Positions 33,665 through 42,817 are shown, counted from the first letter of the stretch. The stretch: DNA of 64,000 bases from an uncultured Lachnospiraceae bacterium (GCA_910580195.1 CAJTWA010000008.1:37012-101011); one strand, 5' to 3'. Program-made: numbers and translations. Notes: generated by a model from the letters alone, not told the origin.

Positions 33665-34709
33665 TTTTTCCAAAAGCCAATACTTCTTCTAGGGTTGGGA
33701 TGGATGGGGATGCGCCTTTCCTTGTTACAGCAATCGCGGAGGCTTTTGCGGCCCTGTCCATGGCTTCCTGTGCTGTGCCGCCGTTTAGGATAGTCCCCAA
33801 AAAATAGCCGGTGAAGGTATCCCCGGCGGCCGTCGTGTCTGCGGCCTTAACGTTATATATGTTCTGGCGTATGCGGTTTTCTTGGTTTAAGTATACGGAA
33901 CCATGTTCCCCAAGGGTTAGCACAATGGCAGCGGAAGGGTATTTCCGGTGTAATAATTCCGCCATCTTTTCCCCACTTTCCTGCGGGCCGACGACAAAAT
34001 CTGTGCCTAAAGCCTTTCCTTCTTCCTGGTTTTTTTCAGCATCCCTTGTTTTCTGCTGTGTGCTTTTTATTCCTATCCTTTGGCTTTCCCCTTCCGCTCC
34101 CTTGGCATCCGCTGGGTCCTGCAAAACAGGGCTTTGGCCTGTACGTAATATCTGCCCGGCTTCGATTTCATTTAAAATAAAATAATCTACCAATTCCAGC
34201 GGGAGTTCCCAGATTTTCCCATCCATGGGGGACGGGTTCAATGCTATCCTTAAGCCGCGGCCGCGGGCTTGGCGCAGCAAATACGGCATTTGGTTTACCT
34301 CATTCTGCACCAGCAGGTAATCCCCTTCTTGGAACTGGGACAGCACCTGATCCACCTGCCCTTTTGTGATTGCCTGGTTTGCCCCGCCAAACAGGAGGAT
34401 GCAGTTCTCCCCATTTTTGTCATTCTGGATAATGGCATGGCCCGTAGGGACATCTTCCAAAACCACAACATGCTCCGTACGGACCCCCGCTTCTTTTAAC
34501 TCCCCTAGCAGGAACAGCCCATCCTTCCCCACTGCCCCTGCATGGTACGTTTCCACCCCAGCTTTCGCAAGGGCAACAGACTGGTTCAACCCCTTGCCCC
34601 CGCTAAAAACCTGCAAATCCCCCGAAGAAAGCGTTTCCCCCTTCTGCACAAAATGCTCTACCTGATAGGTATAATCAATATTCAAAGAACCAAAACACAA
34701 TACTTTCAT
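33660..34709 (-). CDS. PfkB-family ribokinase-type kinase
   Basis: 349 residues. An N-terminal substrate-binding region with GSLNIDYTY and SGGKGLNQSVALAKAG (about 36-51), and a C-terminal ATP/catalytic motif DTTAAGDTFTGYF (about 289-301) with the catalytic Asp. An extra hydrophilic insertion of about 45 residues (about 200-245, Glu/Lys/Gln-rich) is not usual for ribokinases. It is the last gene after the nucleoside transporter operon, where it could phosphorylate ribose freed by the nucleoside hydrolase. AGGAGGGC precedes the ATG. Confidence 0.88.
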   Translation of the reverse strand: MKVLCFGSLNIDYTYQVEHFVQKGETLSSGDLQVFSGGKGLNQSVALAKAGVETYHAGAVGKDGLFLLGELKEAGVRTEHVVVLEDVPTGHAIIQNDKNGENCILLFGGANQAITKGQVDQVLSQFQEGDYLLVQNEVNQMPYLLRQARGRGLRIALNPSPMDGKIWELPLELVDYFILNEIEAGQILRTGQSPVLQDPADAKGAEGESQRIGIKSTQQKTRDAEKNQEEGKALGTDFVVGPQESGEKMAELLHRKYPSAAIVLTLGEHGSVYLNQENRIRQNIYNVKAADTTAAGDTFTGYFLGTILNGGTAQEAMDRAAKASAIAVTRKGASPSIPTLEEVLAFGKS

Positions 34710-35331
34710 ATGCCCTCCTTTACTTCTTCTGCAATTTATAATAGGTTTCCCTTGTATTTTACGATACCCTCTCTCCTATGGAAAGAATAAAAACCGGACA
34801 GCACGCCCACTTTTTCCATACAGGCATTACATACTAATTACCCTTTCGTTCCACTTAGGCACAATCAATAATGAAAAACTTATTTTCACACCAATCCTCT
34901 TTTATTCCGGCATCCCCTCCTCCAGAACATCTTCCATTCCGCTCATACTTCCCCGGTACACAGGCAATTCCAGACTTCCCTCCCCCAGAATATCTTCCAT
35001 TCCGCCCATGCTTACCCAGTACACAGGCAATTCCGGGCTGCCATTCCCCTAAGCAAACACTTCATGGGCGCCCTTAGTAGAGGCGAAATCCTGGCTTACG
35101 CAGGCTTAGGAATGAGGGCTGTTCCGTAGTCGGAGTTAGCAGTTAGTTCGCCGGAACGTTGCCCAGTTTGTATGGGGAAGGGCAGCCCGGAATTGCCGTC
35201 CGCCCCCACAGCCCCCATGTGCAACTTTTATCGTTATATTACTTCCCTTGCTACACCCAAGCTTCTGTCTGCATTACTTCCCCTGTCTATATTACTTCCC
35301 CCTGTCTGCATTACTCCCCCTGCTGCAGCCC
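34710..35331. other. intergenic region rich in dispersed repeats
   Basis: 620 bp between the permease and kinase genes. It contains a copy (34854-34890) of the element duplicated upstream of amt, two copies of a unit of about 70 bp (about 34905-35045, each with ACACAGGCAATTCC), and the right arm of the inverted repeat (35135-35215). The plus strand here shows frames rich in Pro and Ser that I do not regard as genes. Confidence 0.7.
35135..35215 (+). repeat. right arm of 81-bp inverted repeat
   Basis: Inverted copy of 33584-33664 with six mismatches. Together the arms bracket 1,470 bp including the whole kinase gene. Confidence 0.9.
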
Positions 35332-36249
35332 TCAAACCTCCTTCTGCCTCCGGTAAAGCCTCACCGAAAAAACCGTAAGCCCCACCAAAGTAGCCACATA
35401 CGGAATCGTCTTAACCAAATCCGACGGCAGCCCCTGCGTCGCCGCAGCATTGGACACCGCATCCGCTACCCCAAACAGCATCGAAGCCGCCGCAGAACCC
35501 AACGCCGTCTGCCGCCCCATTGCCTCTGCCGCCAAAGCAATCCATCCACGGCTGCTTAACATATCCCGCGAAAACCAAGAAACATACCCCATAGACATAA
35601 ATGCCCCGCCAAACCCGCACATCACGCCGCTCAGCAAAAGCGCAATAGCCTGTGTCCTAACCGTGCTGATCCCAACAGACTCAGCCGCCTCCTTTTTCTC
35701 CCCAACCGCCTTAATATGCGCCCCAAGGGAGGTGGATTTCAGCAAATAATATGTAAAGGCAACCGCCAAAACAGACACATACGTCAGCACGTTATGCCCG
35801 GAAATAATGCTCCCAAGCACAGGGATGTTTTCAATCACGGGAATATTGATATTGGGCAGCGTCTTGCTGGCAAGGGAAACGCTGGTTCCCTTGTCATTTG
35901 CCACAAGGTACAAAAGGAAAACCGTACCGCCGCTTGCAAGGCTGTTCAATGCAATGCCCCCAAGGATAATGTTGGTCTTATAGTACAAGGTAAAAAATGC
36001 AAGCACCCCGGCAAAAAGAACCGCCGTCAGCAAAGCCATCAAAAGCCCTACCGCCGCGCTCTGGGCAAGGTATCCAAAATACATCCCGGAAAATGCCGCC
36101 ATCAGCATCAGCCCTTCCAGCGCAATATTCGGCGCGCCTGCCACGTCGGAAATCACCGCGCCCATGGAGGCAAACAACAGCGGCGTCATGACCCGGAAAA
36201 TGGAATAGACAAAATCCGTAGAAAAAATCAGATTAATGAACCCCTTCAT
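35332..36249 (-). CDS. nucleoside ABC transporter permease 2
   Basis: 305 residues, about eight to nine hydrophobic helices, of the BPD_transp_2 type (NupQ/RbsC fold). It has the typical GAPNIALEGLMLMAAFSG near residues 38-55. GAGGAGGTG precedes the ATG, and the start overlaps the upstream permease gene by 17 bp. With the other permease it forms the membrane channel of a BMP-type purine or pyrimidine nucleoside importer. Confidence 0.9.
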   Translation of the reverse strand: MKGFINLIFSTDFVYSIFRVMTPLLFASMGAVISDVAGAPNIALEGLMLMAAFSGMYFGYLAQSAAVGLLMALLTAVLFAGVLAFFTLYYKTNIILGGIALNSLASGGTVFLLYLVANDKGTSVSLASKTLPNINIPVIENIPVLGSIISGHNVLTYVSVLAVAFTYYLLKSTSLGAHIKAVGEKKEAAESVGISTVRTQAIALLLSGVMCGFGGAFMSMGYVSWFSRDMLSSRGWIALAAEAMGRQTALGSAAASMLFGVADAVSNAAATQGLPSDLVKTIPYVATLVGLTVFSVRLYRRQKEV

Positions 36250-37309
36250 GCTGCACCTCCTCAATCTGGATGTCTTTTTCCATCCAACGTTGCTTATACT
36301 TATGTAAAAATTTCTCAGCAGAAATCAAAAGAATAATCAAAGTCTGCAAAATGGCTATCATTTCCGTTGGGACGTCTGCGAACCGGTTAACCAGATCTGC
36401 CCCTACCCGCAGGTATGCCACAAAAACCGCCGCGCCGACTACCCCTAAAGGGTTGTTGTTTGCCAGCATGGCAATCATTGCCCCGTCAAAGCCATAGCCC
36501 GGGAGGGCTGTCCACTCAAACCTCTTATGGAGCCCCAGACATTCCACAATGCCGCCGCACCCGGCCACTGCCCCGGCAATCACATGAACCAGAAGGATGG
36601 CCTTCATCACGTCCATGCCAGAATATTTTGCAAACTTGGCATTTGCCCCGGCCGCCCGCACCTGCAGGCCCCACTTGGTTTTATAGAGGAAAATGTAGAC
36701 CAAGGCCGCGCAAAAGAGCGCTACCAGAATCCCCGCATGTACCCTTGTCCCGCTAATGATGGTTGGGAGCAGGGATGCCAAGCGGTACTTATAGGAAACA
36801 AGGCTGGACACTGTGGTATCCCGCATCATGTTATTGAGGATATAGCACCCCACCCCAAAACAGATGTTGTTCATCATCAGGGAGGTCACCATCTCATTGG
36901 CATTGAACTTCGCCCGCAAAGCCCCCGGGACCAGCATCACCAGTATCCCAGTGCCTGCGCCTACGGCAATGCATACCAATGGGAAAATAAAAACTGGAAG
37001 CTTTAGCCAGATGGCCGCAATGGATCCCACAATCCCTGCCATGAAAAAGACCCCTTCCCCGCCTAAATTAAACAGGCCGGCCTGAAACAAAATTGCCATG
37101 GAAAGCCCAGAAAAAATCAATGGAATTGCCGTTTCCACAATATTCCCCAGATACCTCCCAGATGAAAACGGCTGCATCAGGAAAATCAAGATGGATTCCA
37201 CAGGCTTGTCGCTCACTAATATAATGATGAGGAACGCCACCAAGATTGCCGCCAGCATAGCTACGGCTGTACGGAGGACCTGAAATGTTTTTTCCCTGCT
37301 CATGCCCAT
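36233..37309 (-). CDS. nucleoside ABC transporter permease 1
   Basis: 358 residues with about nine hydrophobic helices, NupP type. LFNLGGEGVFFMAGIVGS (about 77-94) is the family-typical segment. The ribosome binding site AAAGGCGGTGA lies inside a second, diverged copy of the end of the ATPase gene. The ATG two codons later is an equally good start. Confidence 0.9.
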   Translation of the reverse strand: MGMSREKTFQVLRTAVAMLAAILVAFLIIILVSDKPVESILIFLMQPFSSGRYLGNIVETAIPLIFSGLSMAILFQAGLFNLGGEGVFFMAGIVGSIAAIWLKLPVFIFPLVCIAVGAGTGILVMLVPGALRAKFNANEMVTSLMMNNICFGVGCYILNNMMRDTTVSSLVSYKYRLASLLPTIISGTRVHAGILVALFCAALVYIFLYKTKWGLQVRAAGANAKFAKYSGMDVMKAILLVHVIAGAVAGCGGIVECLGLHKRFEWTALPGYGFDGAMIAMLANNNPLGVVGAAVFVAYLRVGADLVNRFADVPTEMIAILQTLIILLISAEKFLHKYKQRWMEKDIQIEEVQHEGVH

Positions 37310-37462
37310 TCACCGCCTTTCCGGGCCTGGCCCAAACCATGGTGCCCAATTTCAGGCATATAGCAAAATCTCCAATATGCCATACTTTGTTTTCTGGCTC
37401 CCTGCCCCAAACTGGGAGCTATGGATCCAAATATCCTATGAAATAACCTTTTCCTGCCCATG
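37310..37462. repeat. diverged duplication of the ATPase gene 3' end
   Basis: The end of the ATPase gene (about 37463-37510) and 37305-37350 share CTATATGC, ATTG, CATGG, GGGCCAG, GGAAAGGCGGTG and ATGGGC in order, indicating an old tandem duplication of about 140 bp between the ATPase and permease genes. Confidence 0.6.
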
Positions 37463-39013
37463 TCAGCCCACCGCCTTTCGTATCTGCTCTGGCCCATGCC
37501 GCTCAATCCCCAGCATATAAAGCCCCAGTTTTTCTTCGTTCAGCCCTTCTGTGCTCTCGAAAAATGCTACCATTTCCCCTTCATACATCACTGCAAGCAC
37601 ATCGGACAGCTTCAGGATTTCTGCCAAATCTGCCGATACCAGCAGCACAGAGGCCCCATCCTCACAAAGCTTAATGATTTTCTTATGAATGATATGGGCT
37701 GCGCCCACATCCACGCCCCTTGTAGGCTGTTCCGCAATCAGGATGCCGGGGTTATGCCCACATTCCCTTGCCACGACTACCTTCTGCATGTTCCCCCCGG
37801 ACAGCATGCCCACAGGCTGGGAACCGCCTGCACAGCGGATTTCATAGCTTTCGATATTTTCCTTGGCAAATGCGTCAATTTTCTTAAAATCCAGCATCCC
37901 ATGCTTCTGGAAATCGTTGTTCCCCAAATCATTGGAAATCATATTTTCACTGATAGGCATGGAAGCCGCAACGCCCTGTTCCAGACGGTCCTCCGGGACA
38001 TACCCAAAGGAAAGCTCCCGTATGCTTTTCTGATCCGTCCGGGAGATATCCTCGCCATAAAATTTCGCCTCCCCGGACTGCACCGCCTTCCTTCTGGTTA
38101 AGATGTCCACCAGCTCCACTTGGCCGTTCCCCTGCACCCCGGCAATGCCGAAAACCATCCCTGCCCTTACGTCAAGGGAAATGTCCTTTAGCACCTTTAC
38201 CCCACTTTTGTCCGTATAGGAAAGACCCCTCACTTGGATGTTTGCAGAGCCGTATTCCTTTTTCACGCGCTCAATGGAGGTGTTCAGCTCACATCCCATA
38301 ATCGCATTGGAAATCTGCTGCTCCGACACCGCCTCGCACTGGTAGGTTTCTATGGTCCTGCCGCTGCGCATTACCGTAATCCGGTCGCAAATCTGCTTGA
38401 TTTCCGGGATTTTATGGGAAATAAATACGATTGTGTGGCCCTGCGCCTTTAACTGCCGCAGCTCTTCAAATAGCTGGTCGATTTCCTGCGGCGTCAGGAC
38501 AGCCGTTGGCTCGTCCAAAATCAGGATTTCCGCGCCCCGGGCTAAGGCCTTTAAAATTTCCACCTTCTGCTTTAAGCCCACCGGTAGGTTTTTTGTGGTT
38601 TCTTCCGGGTCCACGGGGAGGTTGAACCGTTCCCCCAGTTCCCTTGTAAAGCGCACTGCCTCCTTCTGGTCAATGAACAGCCCCTTTTTTGGCTCCATGC
38701 CCAGCATAATATTTTGGGCTACCGTGAAGGATTCCACCAGCATAAAATGCTGGTGCACCATCCCAATCCCCTTTGCAATGGCTTCCTTTGAGCCAGAGAA
38801 CACCGTTTTTTCACCCCTTAAGAAAATTTCACCCCGGGACGGCTGTTCCATCCCAAACAGTATTTTCATCAGCGTGGATTTCCCTGCGCCGTTCTCCCCT
38901 ACCAGCGCATGGATTTCCCCTTTTTTCAAGTTAAAATTCACATCTGAATTGGCAACTACGCCATTCCCGTAAATTTTCGCTATATGGTTCATTTCCAAGA
39001 TATATTCACTCAT
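37463..39013 (-). CDS. nucleoside ABC transporter ATP-binding protein
   Basis: 516 residues with two ABC domains in one chain. The first has Walker A GENGAGKST (about 37-45), VGLKQKVEILKAL and ILDEPTAVLT. The second has a degenerate Walker A (AGVQGNGQ, about 285-292) but an intact signature LSGGNMQKVVVAREC. This asymmetry is normal for NupO/RbsA-type ATPases. AAAGGGG lies about 11 nt before the ATG; an ATG ten codons earlier lacks a site. Part of the nucleoside import operon. Confidence 0.92.
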   Translation of the reverse strand: MSEYILEMNHIAKIYGNGVVANSDVNFNLKKGEIHALVGENGAGKSTLMKILFGMEQPSRGEIFLRGEKTVFSGSKEAIAKGIGMVHQHFMLVESFTVAQNIMLGMEPKKGLFIDQKEAVRFTRELGERFNLPVDPEETTKNLPVGLKQKVEILKALARGAEILILDEPTAVLTPQEIDQLFEELRQLKAQGHTIVFISHKIPEIKQICDRITVMRSGRTIETYQCEAVSEQQISNAIMGCELNTSIERVKKEYGSANIQVRGLSYTDKSGVKVLKDISLDVRAGMVFGIAGVQGNGQVELVDILTRRKAVQSGEAKFYGEDISRTDQKSIRELSFGYVPEDRLEQGVAASMPISENMISNDLGNNDFQKHGMLDFKKIDAFAKENIESYEIRCAGGSQPVGMLSGGNMQKVVVARECGHNPGILIAEQPTRGVDVGAAHIIHKKIIKLCEDGASVLLVSADLAEILKLSDVLAVMYEGEMVAFFESTEGLNEEKLGLYMLGIERHGPEQIRKAVG

Positions 39014-39126
39014 TTGAATCAATCCCCTTTGCTCTGTATCCAACTATACTTTACATAAGGTTATAGGCGTACGATGCCTTACTGGCTTTGCAGCAGTATC
39101 TGTATTTGCCCTGTTTTTACGTAAGG

Positions 39127-40266
39127 TTACGGGCGTACGCTGTCCCTGATTTCTGCCAGTTCCTCTGTGGAAAGGCCCATGGTTTCCATAACCTCAATTT
39201 CGCCGCTGATTACTTTTTCCTTTAATTCATCCACGGCCTTACGGGCATCTTCTGTCATCAGGGACTGGTAAAATTCATTGTCTGCAAGCCCTACGGAGCC
39301 TTCCTTTAAGCCATAATATTCTTTTGTCCCATATTTCACTTCGCCGTCCATTGCCTTCTTTACAATGAGCAATGCATTTTCCGGGATATTTTTAATGGCA
39401 GAGGTGATAATCACATTTGCCATTTCCGGCTGGGAATCCTTCAATGCCATTGCTTGGTCGGAGTCTACCCCGATAGCAAATTTCCCGCTCTGGACTGCTG
39501 CGTCAAGGACGCCAATCCCAGACTGCCCTGCCGCGGTAAAAATAACGGAAATCCCTGAGTTATACATTAAGAGCCCATTTTCTTTCCCTTTCGCTGTGTC
39601 TGTGAAGCTGCCGACATAGGAACTCTGCACCTTGATATCCGGCAGTATCTGCTGTGCCCCCTGAATGTAGCCTACTAAAAATTCGTTAATGCCCGGGATG
39701 TCCATGCCGCCTACAAAGCCGATGGCCTGCTCCCCAAGCTCCTGCGCCTTTAAGGCTGCCACTGCGCCTGCCAGATAGCTCATTTCGTTATTCTTTGGCG
39801 CAATCATGTAGACATTGGCGGGGATTTCATCCATTTCCCCGTCCAGATTGATGAATTTCTGGTCTGGGTATTCCTCTGCAATCTGCGCCAGTGCATCGTC
39901 CCCATTGCTGGAAACCGTCAGTATCAGGTCATACCCGCTTTGGCAGAGGTCTAAATACGCTGGGTAATATTTGGACGCATCCGAGCCACATTCCACGTAA
40001 TCCACTTTCATGCCATATTCTTTTTCCAATAAGCCAACCGCTTCGTAAGACGCATCAAAAAATGACTTGTCCCCAAGGCTCCCCGGAATCAGCAGCGCCA
40101 CCTTGTAATCCTTGGCATCCCCTTCAAACTTCCCAGACGCCCCTTCTCCGGCGCCGTCCCCTGTATTTTCTGTTCCCGCGCCCTCTTCCGGTTCCGGCGC
40201 AGCGCAGGCTGTGGCTGCCATCCCCAGAACAATGCATGTTACCCATAATAAAATCTTTTTTTTCAT
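39127..40266 (-). CDS. BMP family nucleoside-binding lipoprotein
   Basis: 379 residues. Signal peptide with lipobox ATAC (about 18-21, Cys21), a Gly/Glu-rich linker, then a BMP domain (about 53-375) with VALLIPGSLGDKSFFDASYEAV, LDLCQSGYDLILTVSSNG and GFVGGMDIPGINEFLVGYIQGA. The protein captures nucleosides outside the membrane and delivers them to the ABC importer encoded downstream. Confidence 0.93.
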   Translation of the reverse strand: MKKKILLWVTCIVLGMAATACAAPEPEEGAGTENTGDGAGEGASGKFEGDAKDYKVALLIPGSLGDKSFFDASYEAVGLLEKEYGMKVDYVECGSDASKYYPAYLDLCQSGYDLILTVSSNGDDALAQIAEEYPDQKFINLDGEMDEIPANVYMIAPKNNEMSYLAGAVAALKAQELGEQAIGFVGGMDIPGINEFLVGYIQGAQQILPDIKVQSSYVGSFTDTAKGKENGLLMYNSGISVIFTAAGQSGIGVLDAAVQSGKFAIGVDSDQAMALKDSQPEMANVIITSAIKNIPENALLIVKKAMDGEVKYGTKEYYGLKEGSVGLADNEFYQSLMTEDARKAVDELKEKVISGEIEVMETMGLSTEELAEIRDSVRP

Positions 40267-40380
40267 CTTTCTGCCCTTTCTTTTCGTGTTGTGCCAGCAT
40301 CACACAAAATGGAATGATGCTTCTGGCCGTTCATTTTTCAGTATGCCATATTAATGTGCCCTTTGTTTTTGGGTATATGT

Positions 40381-40460
40381 TCCCTTTTTAATGGATACGC
40401 TCCCTTTTTAATGGATGCGCTCCCTTTTTAATGGATACGCTCCCTTTTTAATGGATACGC
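40381..40460 (-). repeat. 20-bp tandem repeat, four copies
   Basis: The unit GCGTATCCATTAAAAAGGGA (minus strand) occurs four times head to tail with a single base difference. The copy nearest the nucleoside hydrolase forms its last codons and stop codon; the others extend into the gap before the BMP lipoprotein gene. Confidence 0.95.
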
Positions 40461-41347
40461 TCCCTGACAAGCTGCCTGAATTTTTCCACATCCATAGACG
40501 CTGCGTAATAGAAATCCTTCTGGGTATCCGTATGGAAATCATAGGCATTTGTGTTCAGCACCATGGAGCCTCTGGTATGGCGGCCTGCCAATTCCACCGT
40601 GAAATCGCTCTGCACCAGCTCGGCCACGGATGGGTCTACCAAATATGCAATCAACAATGCGTCATGGAAAGTATAAGCATACCCTGTTTTTTTACGGAAA
40701 ATCTCAATGCCTTTTTTGTAATACTGCATCCTCCCGTTATCCTTGGGGCATAAGGTTTCCATGAAATCATCGGGGATCCGGCAGTGCTTTGTCACCTCCA
40801 GCCCAAACATGGTAAGCCGCCCGGCATAGTCCATCACAATCCGCGCCGCCTCCGGGTCGCACTTAATGTTCCATTCTGGGAAGCTGCTGGAAAATACCCC
40901 TCCCATGGCAATGATATTTGCCTCCTTCATCACTTCCGGCTCACGGTAAAAGGCAATGCCAAGGTTTGTCATACAGCCGATTTCTATGATGGTGAGCCCC
41001 GGGTGTTCCTTTACCTTCTGGATGATAAAATCCGGCCCGTCGCAGCCTGTAATGGCCTGCCCTTTCCTTTCCTGTTCTAAAATCCCATACTGGATGGGCG
41101 GGGTATCCGGATCCAGGCGTTCAATCAGCGGGCTTCTGAAGCCTGCGCAGACTGGGATATCATCCCTGCCGTATTTGCTGCACAGCTCTAAGGCCAGTTC
41201 CGCCCGCTTCACCGTGTCCAGATAGACCGTTGCAATGCCTACAATCTCCAATTCCGGTGAATTCAGAGCCATGATAAGCGCCGCGGCGTCATCCACGTCA
41301 TCCCCTATATCCGTGTCAATGAGGATTTTCTTTGGGTCTGTTTTCAT
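40448..41347 (-). CDS. inosine-uridine preferring nucleoside hydrolase
   Basis: 299 residues. The N-terminal Ca-binding motif DTDIGDDVDDAAAL (about 11-24) is the family signature; EVTKHCRI with the catalytic-region His and FHDALLIAYLVDP (with D) lie in the C-terminal half. It hydrolyses nucleosides to base and ribose. GGAGG precedes the ATG by seven bases. It is the first gene of the nucleoside uptake operon, so import, cleavage and ribose phosphorylation are linked. Confidence 0.93.
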   Translation of the reverse strand: MKTDPKKILIDTDIGDDVDDAAALIMALNSPELEIVGIATVYLDTVKRAELALELCSKYGRDDIPVCAGFRSPLIERLDPDTPPIQYGILEQERKGQAITGCDGPDFIIQKVKEHPGLTIIEIGCMTNLGIAFYREPEVMKEANIIAMGGVFSSSFPEWNIKCDPEAARIVMDYAGRLTMFGLEVTKHCRIPDDFMETLCPKDNGRMQYYKKGIEIFRKKTGYAYTFHDALLIAYLVDPSVAELVQSDFTVELAGRHTRGSMVLNTNAYDFHTDTQKDFYYAASMDVEKFRQLVRERIH

Positions 41348-41403
41348 CAATTTGCCTCCTTTTTCTTGAAATCTGTGATAATTTTTGGTTACTTTGTATC
41401 TTG

Positions 41404-41432
41404 ATTATAGACTCCTGACGCAAAAACAGGAA
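41404..41432 (-). promoter_or_regulatory. probable promoter of the nucleoside operon
   Basis: TATAAT (41409-41404) with a poor -35 (TTCCTG) 17 bp upstream, suggesting dependence on an activator. The -35 overlaps the preceding terminator hairpin. Confidence 0.45.
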
Positions 41433-41458
41433 AGGCCATATGTCCTTTCCCTGTAAAA
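41422..41458 (-). terminator. terminator upstream of the nucleoside operon
   Basis: CAGGGAAAGG pairs with CCTTTCCTG and is followed on the minus strand by TTTTTG. It would end the transcript of the small gene at 41.7 kb. Confidence 0.75.
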
Positions 41459-41661
41459 AGCAAAAAAAGTGCATGATATCGGTTTTCGCCCTATCATGCA
41501 CTGAAATCTAATTCCTCATGTCCAAATATGTTACCATCGGCCTGCGCCATTGATTCTTTTCCAAACACCCCTTAAAGCAACCTTAGCAATTGTATCAGCT
41601 CATGGGGTTCTCTTTCCCCAGAGGCAGCCAGCCTGATATCAAACTGTGAAGAATGGAATAT

Positions 41662-41856
41662 TTATCTGTTCCCAACATTCGCTTTTTTCCTCTTTTCCAT
41701 TAGCTTTATGATATCTTTGGGGTCTGTCAGTTCCTTTGCCGCCACTGGGATACGGACTGGATGGTTTTTAGCAGATTCCTCAATTGCATCTACAAACATT
41801 TCTGCCTGCTGCTCGCCAGATATGATAAAATTTTTCTTAATGCTTGAAGTTGCCAT
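41662..41856 (-). CDS. small protein of unknown function
   Basis: 64 residues, MATSSIKKNF to the Lys/Arg-rich end. AAGGAGGTG precedes the chosen ATG, so it is very probably translated. A short N-terminal beta-type segment, the helix QQAEMFVDAIEESAKN and a basic C-terminus give it the look of a small antitoxin or DNA-binding adaptor, but no toxin gene is adjacent. Its own terminator lies downstream. Confidence 0.6.
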   Translation of the reverse strand: MATSSIKKNFIISGEQQAEMFVDAIEESAKNHPVRIPVAAKELTDPKDIIKLMEKRKKANVGNR

Positions 41857-41989
41857 CACGCACCTCCTTAACAATCGGGCTGTTTCTGCTGGCTGCCCTA
41901 TACTTAGTATTCACATGTTCCTTTACTTATATTTTATGGATTTACCGGTAGCTTTGCAATCTATTTTTCTAAAAAATTCTTTCTGCTTT

Positions 41990-42694
41990 CTATAAGCTTA
42001 ACGCTTCCAGCAGCATCCTATAATTTTCCCCATCAATCACTACCTTTTTATCCTTCGACTGAATCTCCCCATTGTCCTTCAATTGCCGGATGCTCCTGCC
42101 GACTGTCCGCACGCTGATTCCCACATTCGCGGCAATATCCCGGTATGCCGCATAAACTGTGACTTTTTTCCCTTTTCCCTTCAGATGCTCATTGTAATAA
42201 TCCACAAAATAATGCCTGACACGGTTAATGCCGTCCAGATAATAAAACCTCCCGTCATTGGCAGAACGCTGGTACAAATCCTGCGCAATCAGCGTAATGC
42301 AGCGGCGCAGCATTTCCGCATGCCCCATCACATAGTCATAAATAATCCCCGCATCCATCCGGATTACCGTAACCTCCGTCATGCACAGGATAGAAGCAAT
42401 ATACTCCGCCTTGCGGGCAAATAATTCCAGAAGCCCTATGCTGCCATTTTCACTGTCAACAAAAAAATAATTATACTCATTCCCATCCGCATAGCTGCGC
42501 GTCCCCAAAACAGAGCCGCTCTTAATAAAATAAATGTACTGGATGGAATCCCCACGGTACACAATAAACTGCTTTTGCTGGAAGGTCAGTTCCCTCCCCT
42601 TTTTCTGGATCTCTTCTGGAAGGAAGGAAAAATTAAACGCCGCCTCATTTTCATACTTCTTCCAATTCTCCTGAATTCCCATTAGCCCACCCAT
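41990..42694 (-). CDS. Crp/Fnr family transcriptional regulator
   Basis: About 234 residues. The N-terminal cyclic nucleotide-binding-like beta roll (about 25-140) contains FIVYRGDSIQYIYFIKSGSV; the C-terminal winged helix (about 165-225) has YRDIAANVGISVRTVGRSI. No Cys cluster for an Fe-S centre is visible, so it is not a classical FNR. Several in-frame starts exist; AAGGAAA lies five bases before the ATG at 42694. Target genes unknown; the nucleoside operon is downstream on the same strand. Confidence 0.85.
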   Translation of the reverse strand: MGGLMGIQENWKKYENEAAFNFSFLPEEIQKKGRELTFQQKQFIVYRGDSIQYIYFIKSGSVLGTRSYADGNEYNYFFVDSENGSIGLLELFARKAEYIASILCMTEVTVIRMDAGIIYDYVMGHAEMLRRCITLIAQDLYQRSANDGRFYYLDGINRVRHYFVDYYNEHLKGKGKKVTVYAAYRDIAANVGISVRTVGRSIRQLKDNGEIQSKDKKVVIDGENYRMLLEALSL

Positions 42695-42744
42695 CCCTTT
42701 CCTTTTCAATACTGCCTTAACTAATACGCCTCATCCGCTACACA

Positions 42745-42787
42745 GGCAATTCCGGGCAGCCCGGAATTGCCGTCCGCCCTACAGCCC
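42745..42787. repeat. 27-bp palindrome and partial copy of the kinase-flanking repeat
   Basis: GGCAATTCCGGGC (42745-42757), one base, then GCCCGGAATTGCC (42759-42771). The adjacent CGTCCGCCC and ACAGCCC match the 81-bp inverted-repeat arms at 33.6 and 35.2 kb. Confidence 0.85.
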
Positions 42788-42817
42788 TAAGAAATAAATC
42801 CTTCTGAATACGCCAAA

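Noticed and set aside
33584..35215. Insertion sequence or composite transposon
   Set aside because: The inverted repeats bracket a metabolic kinase, with no transposase and no visible target duplication.
34871..35378. Plus-strand Pro/Ser-rich frames
   Set aside because: They run through dispersed repeats and have no credible starts or homology.
37300..37506. Short minus-strand frame between the nucleoside ATPase and permease genes
   Set aside because: It is explained as a diverged duplicate of the ATPase gene end and has no independent features.
40381..40460. CRISPR array or operator array
   Set aside because: The units are head to tail without spacers and include codons and the stop codon of a gene.
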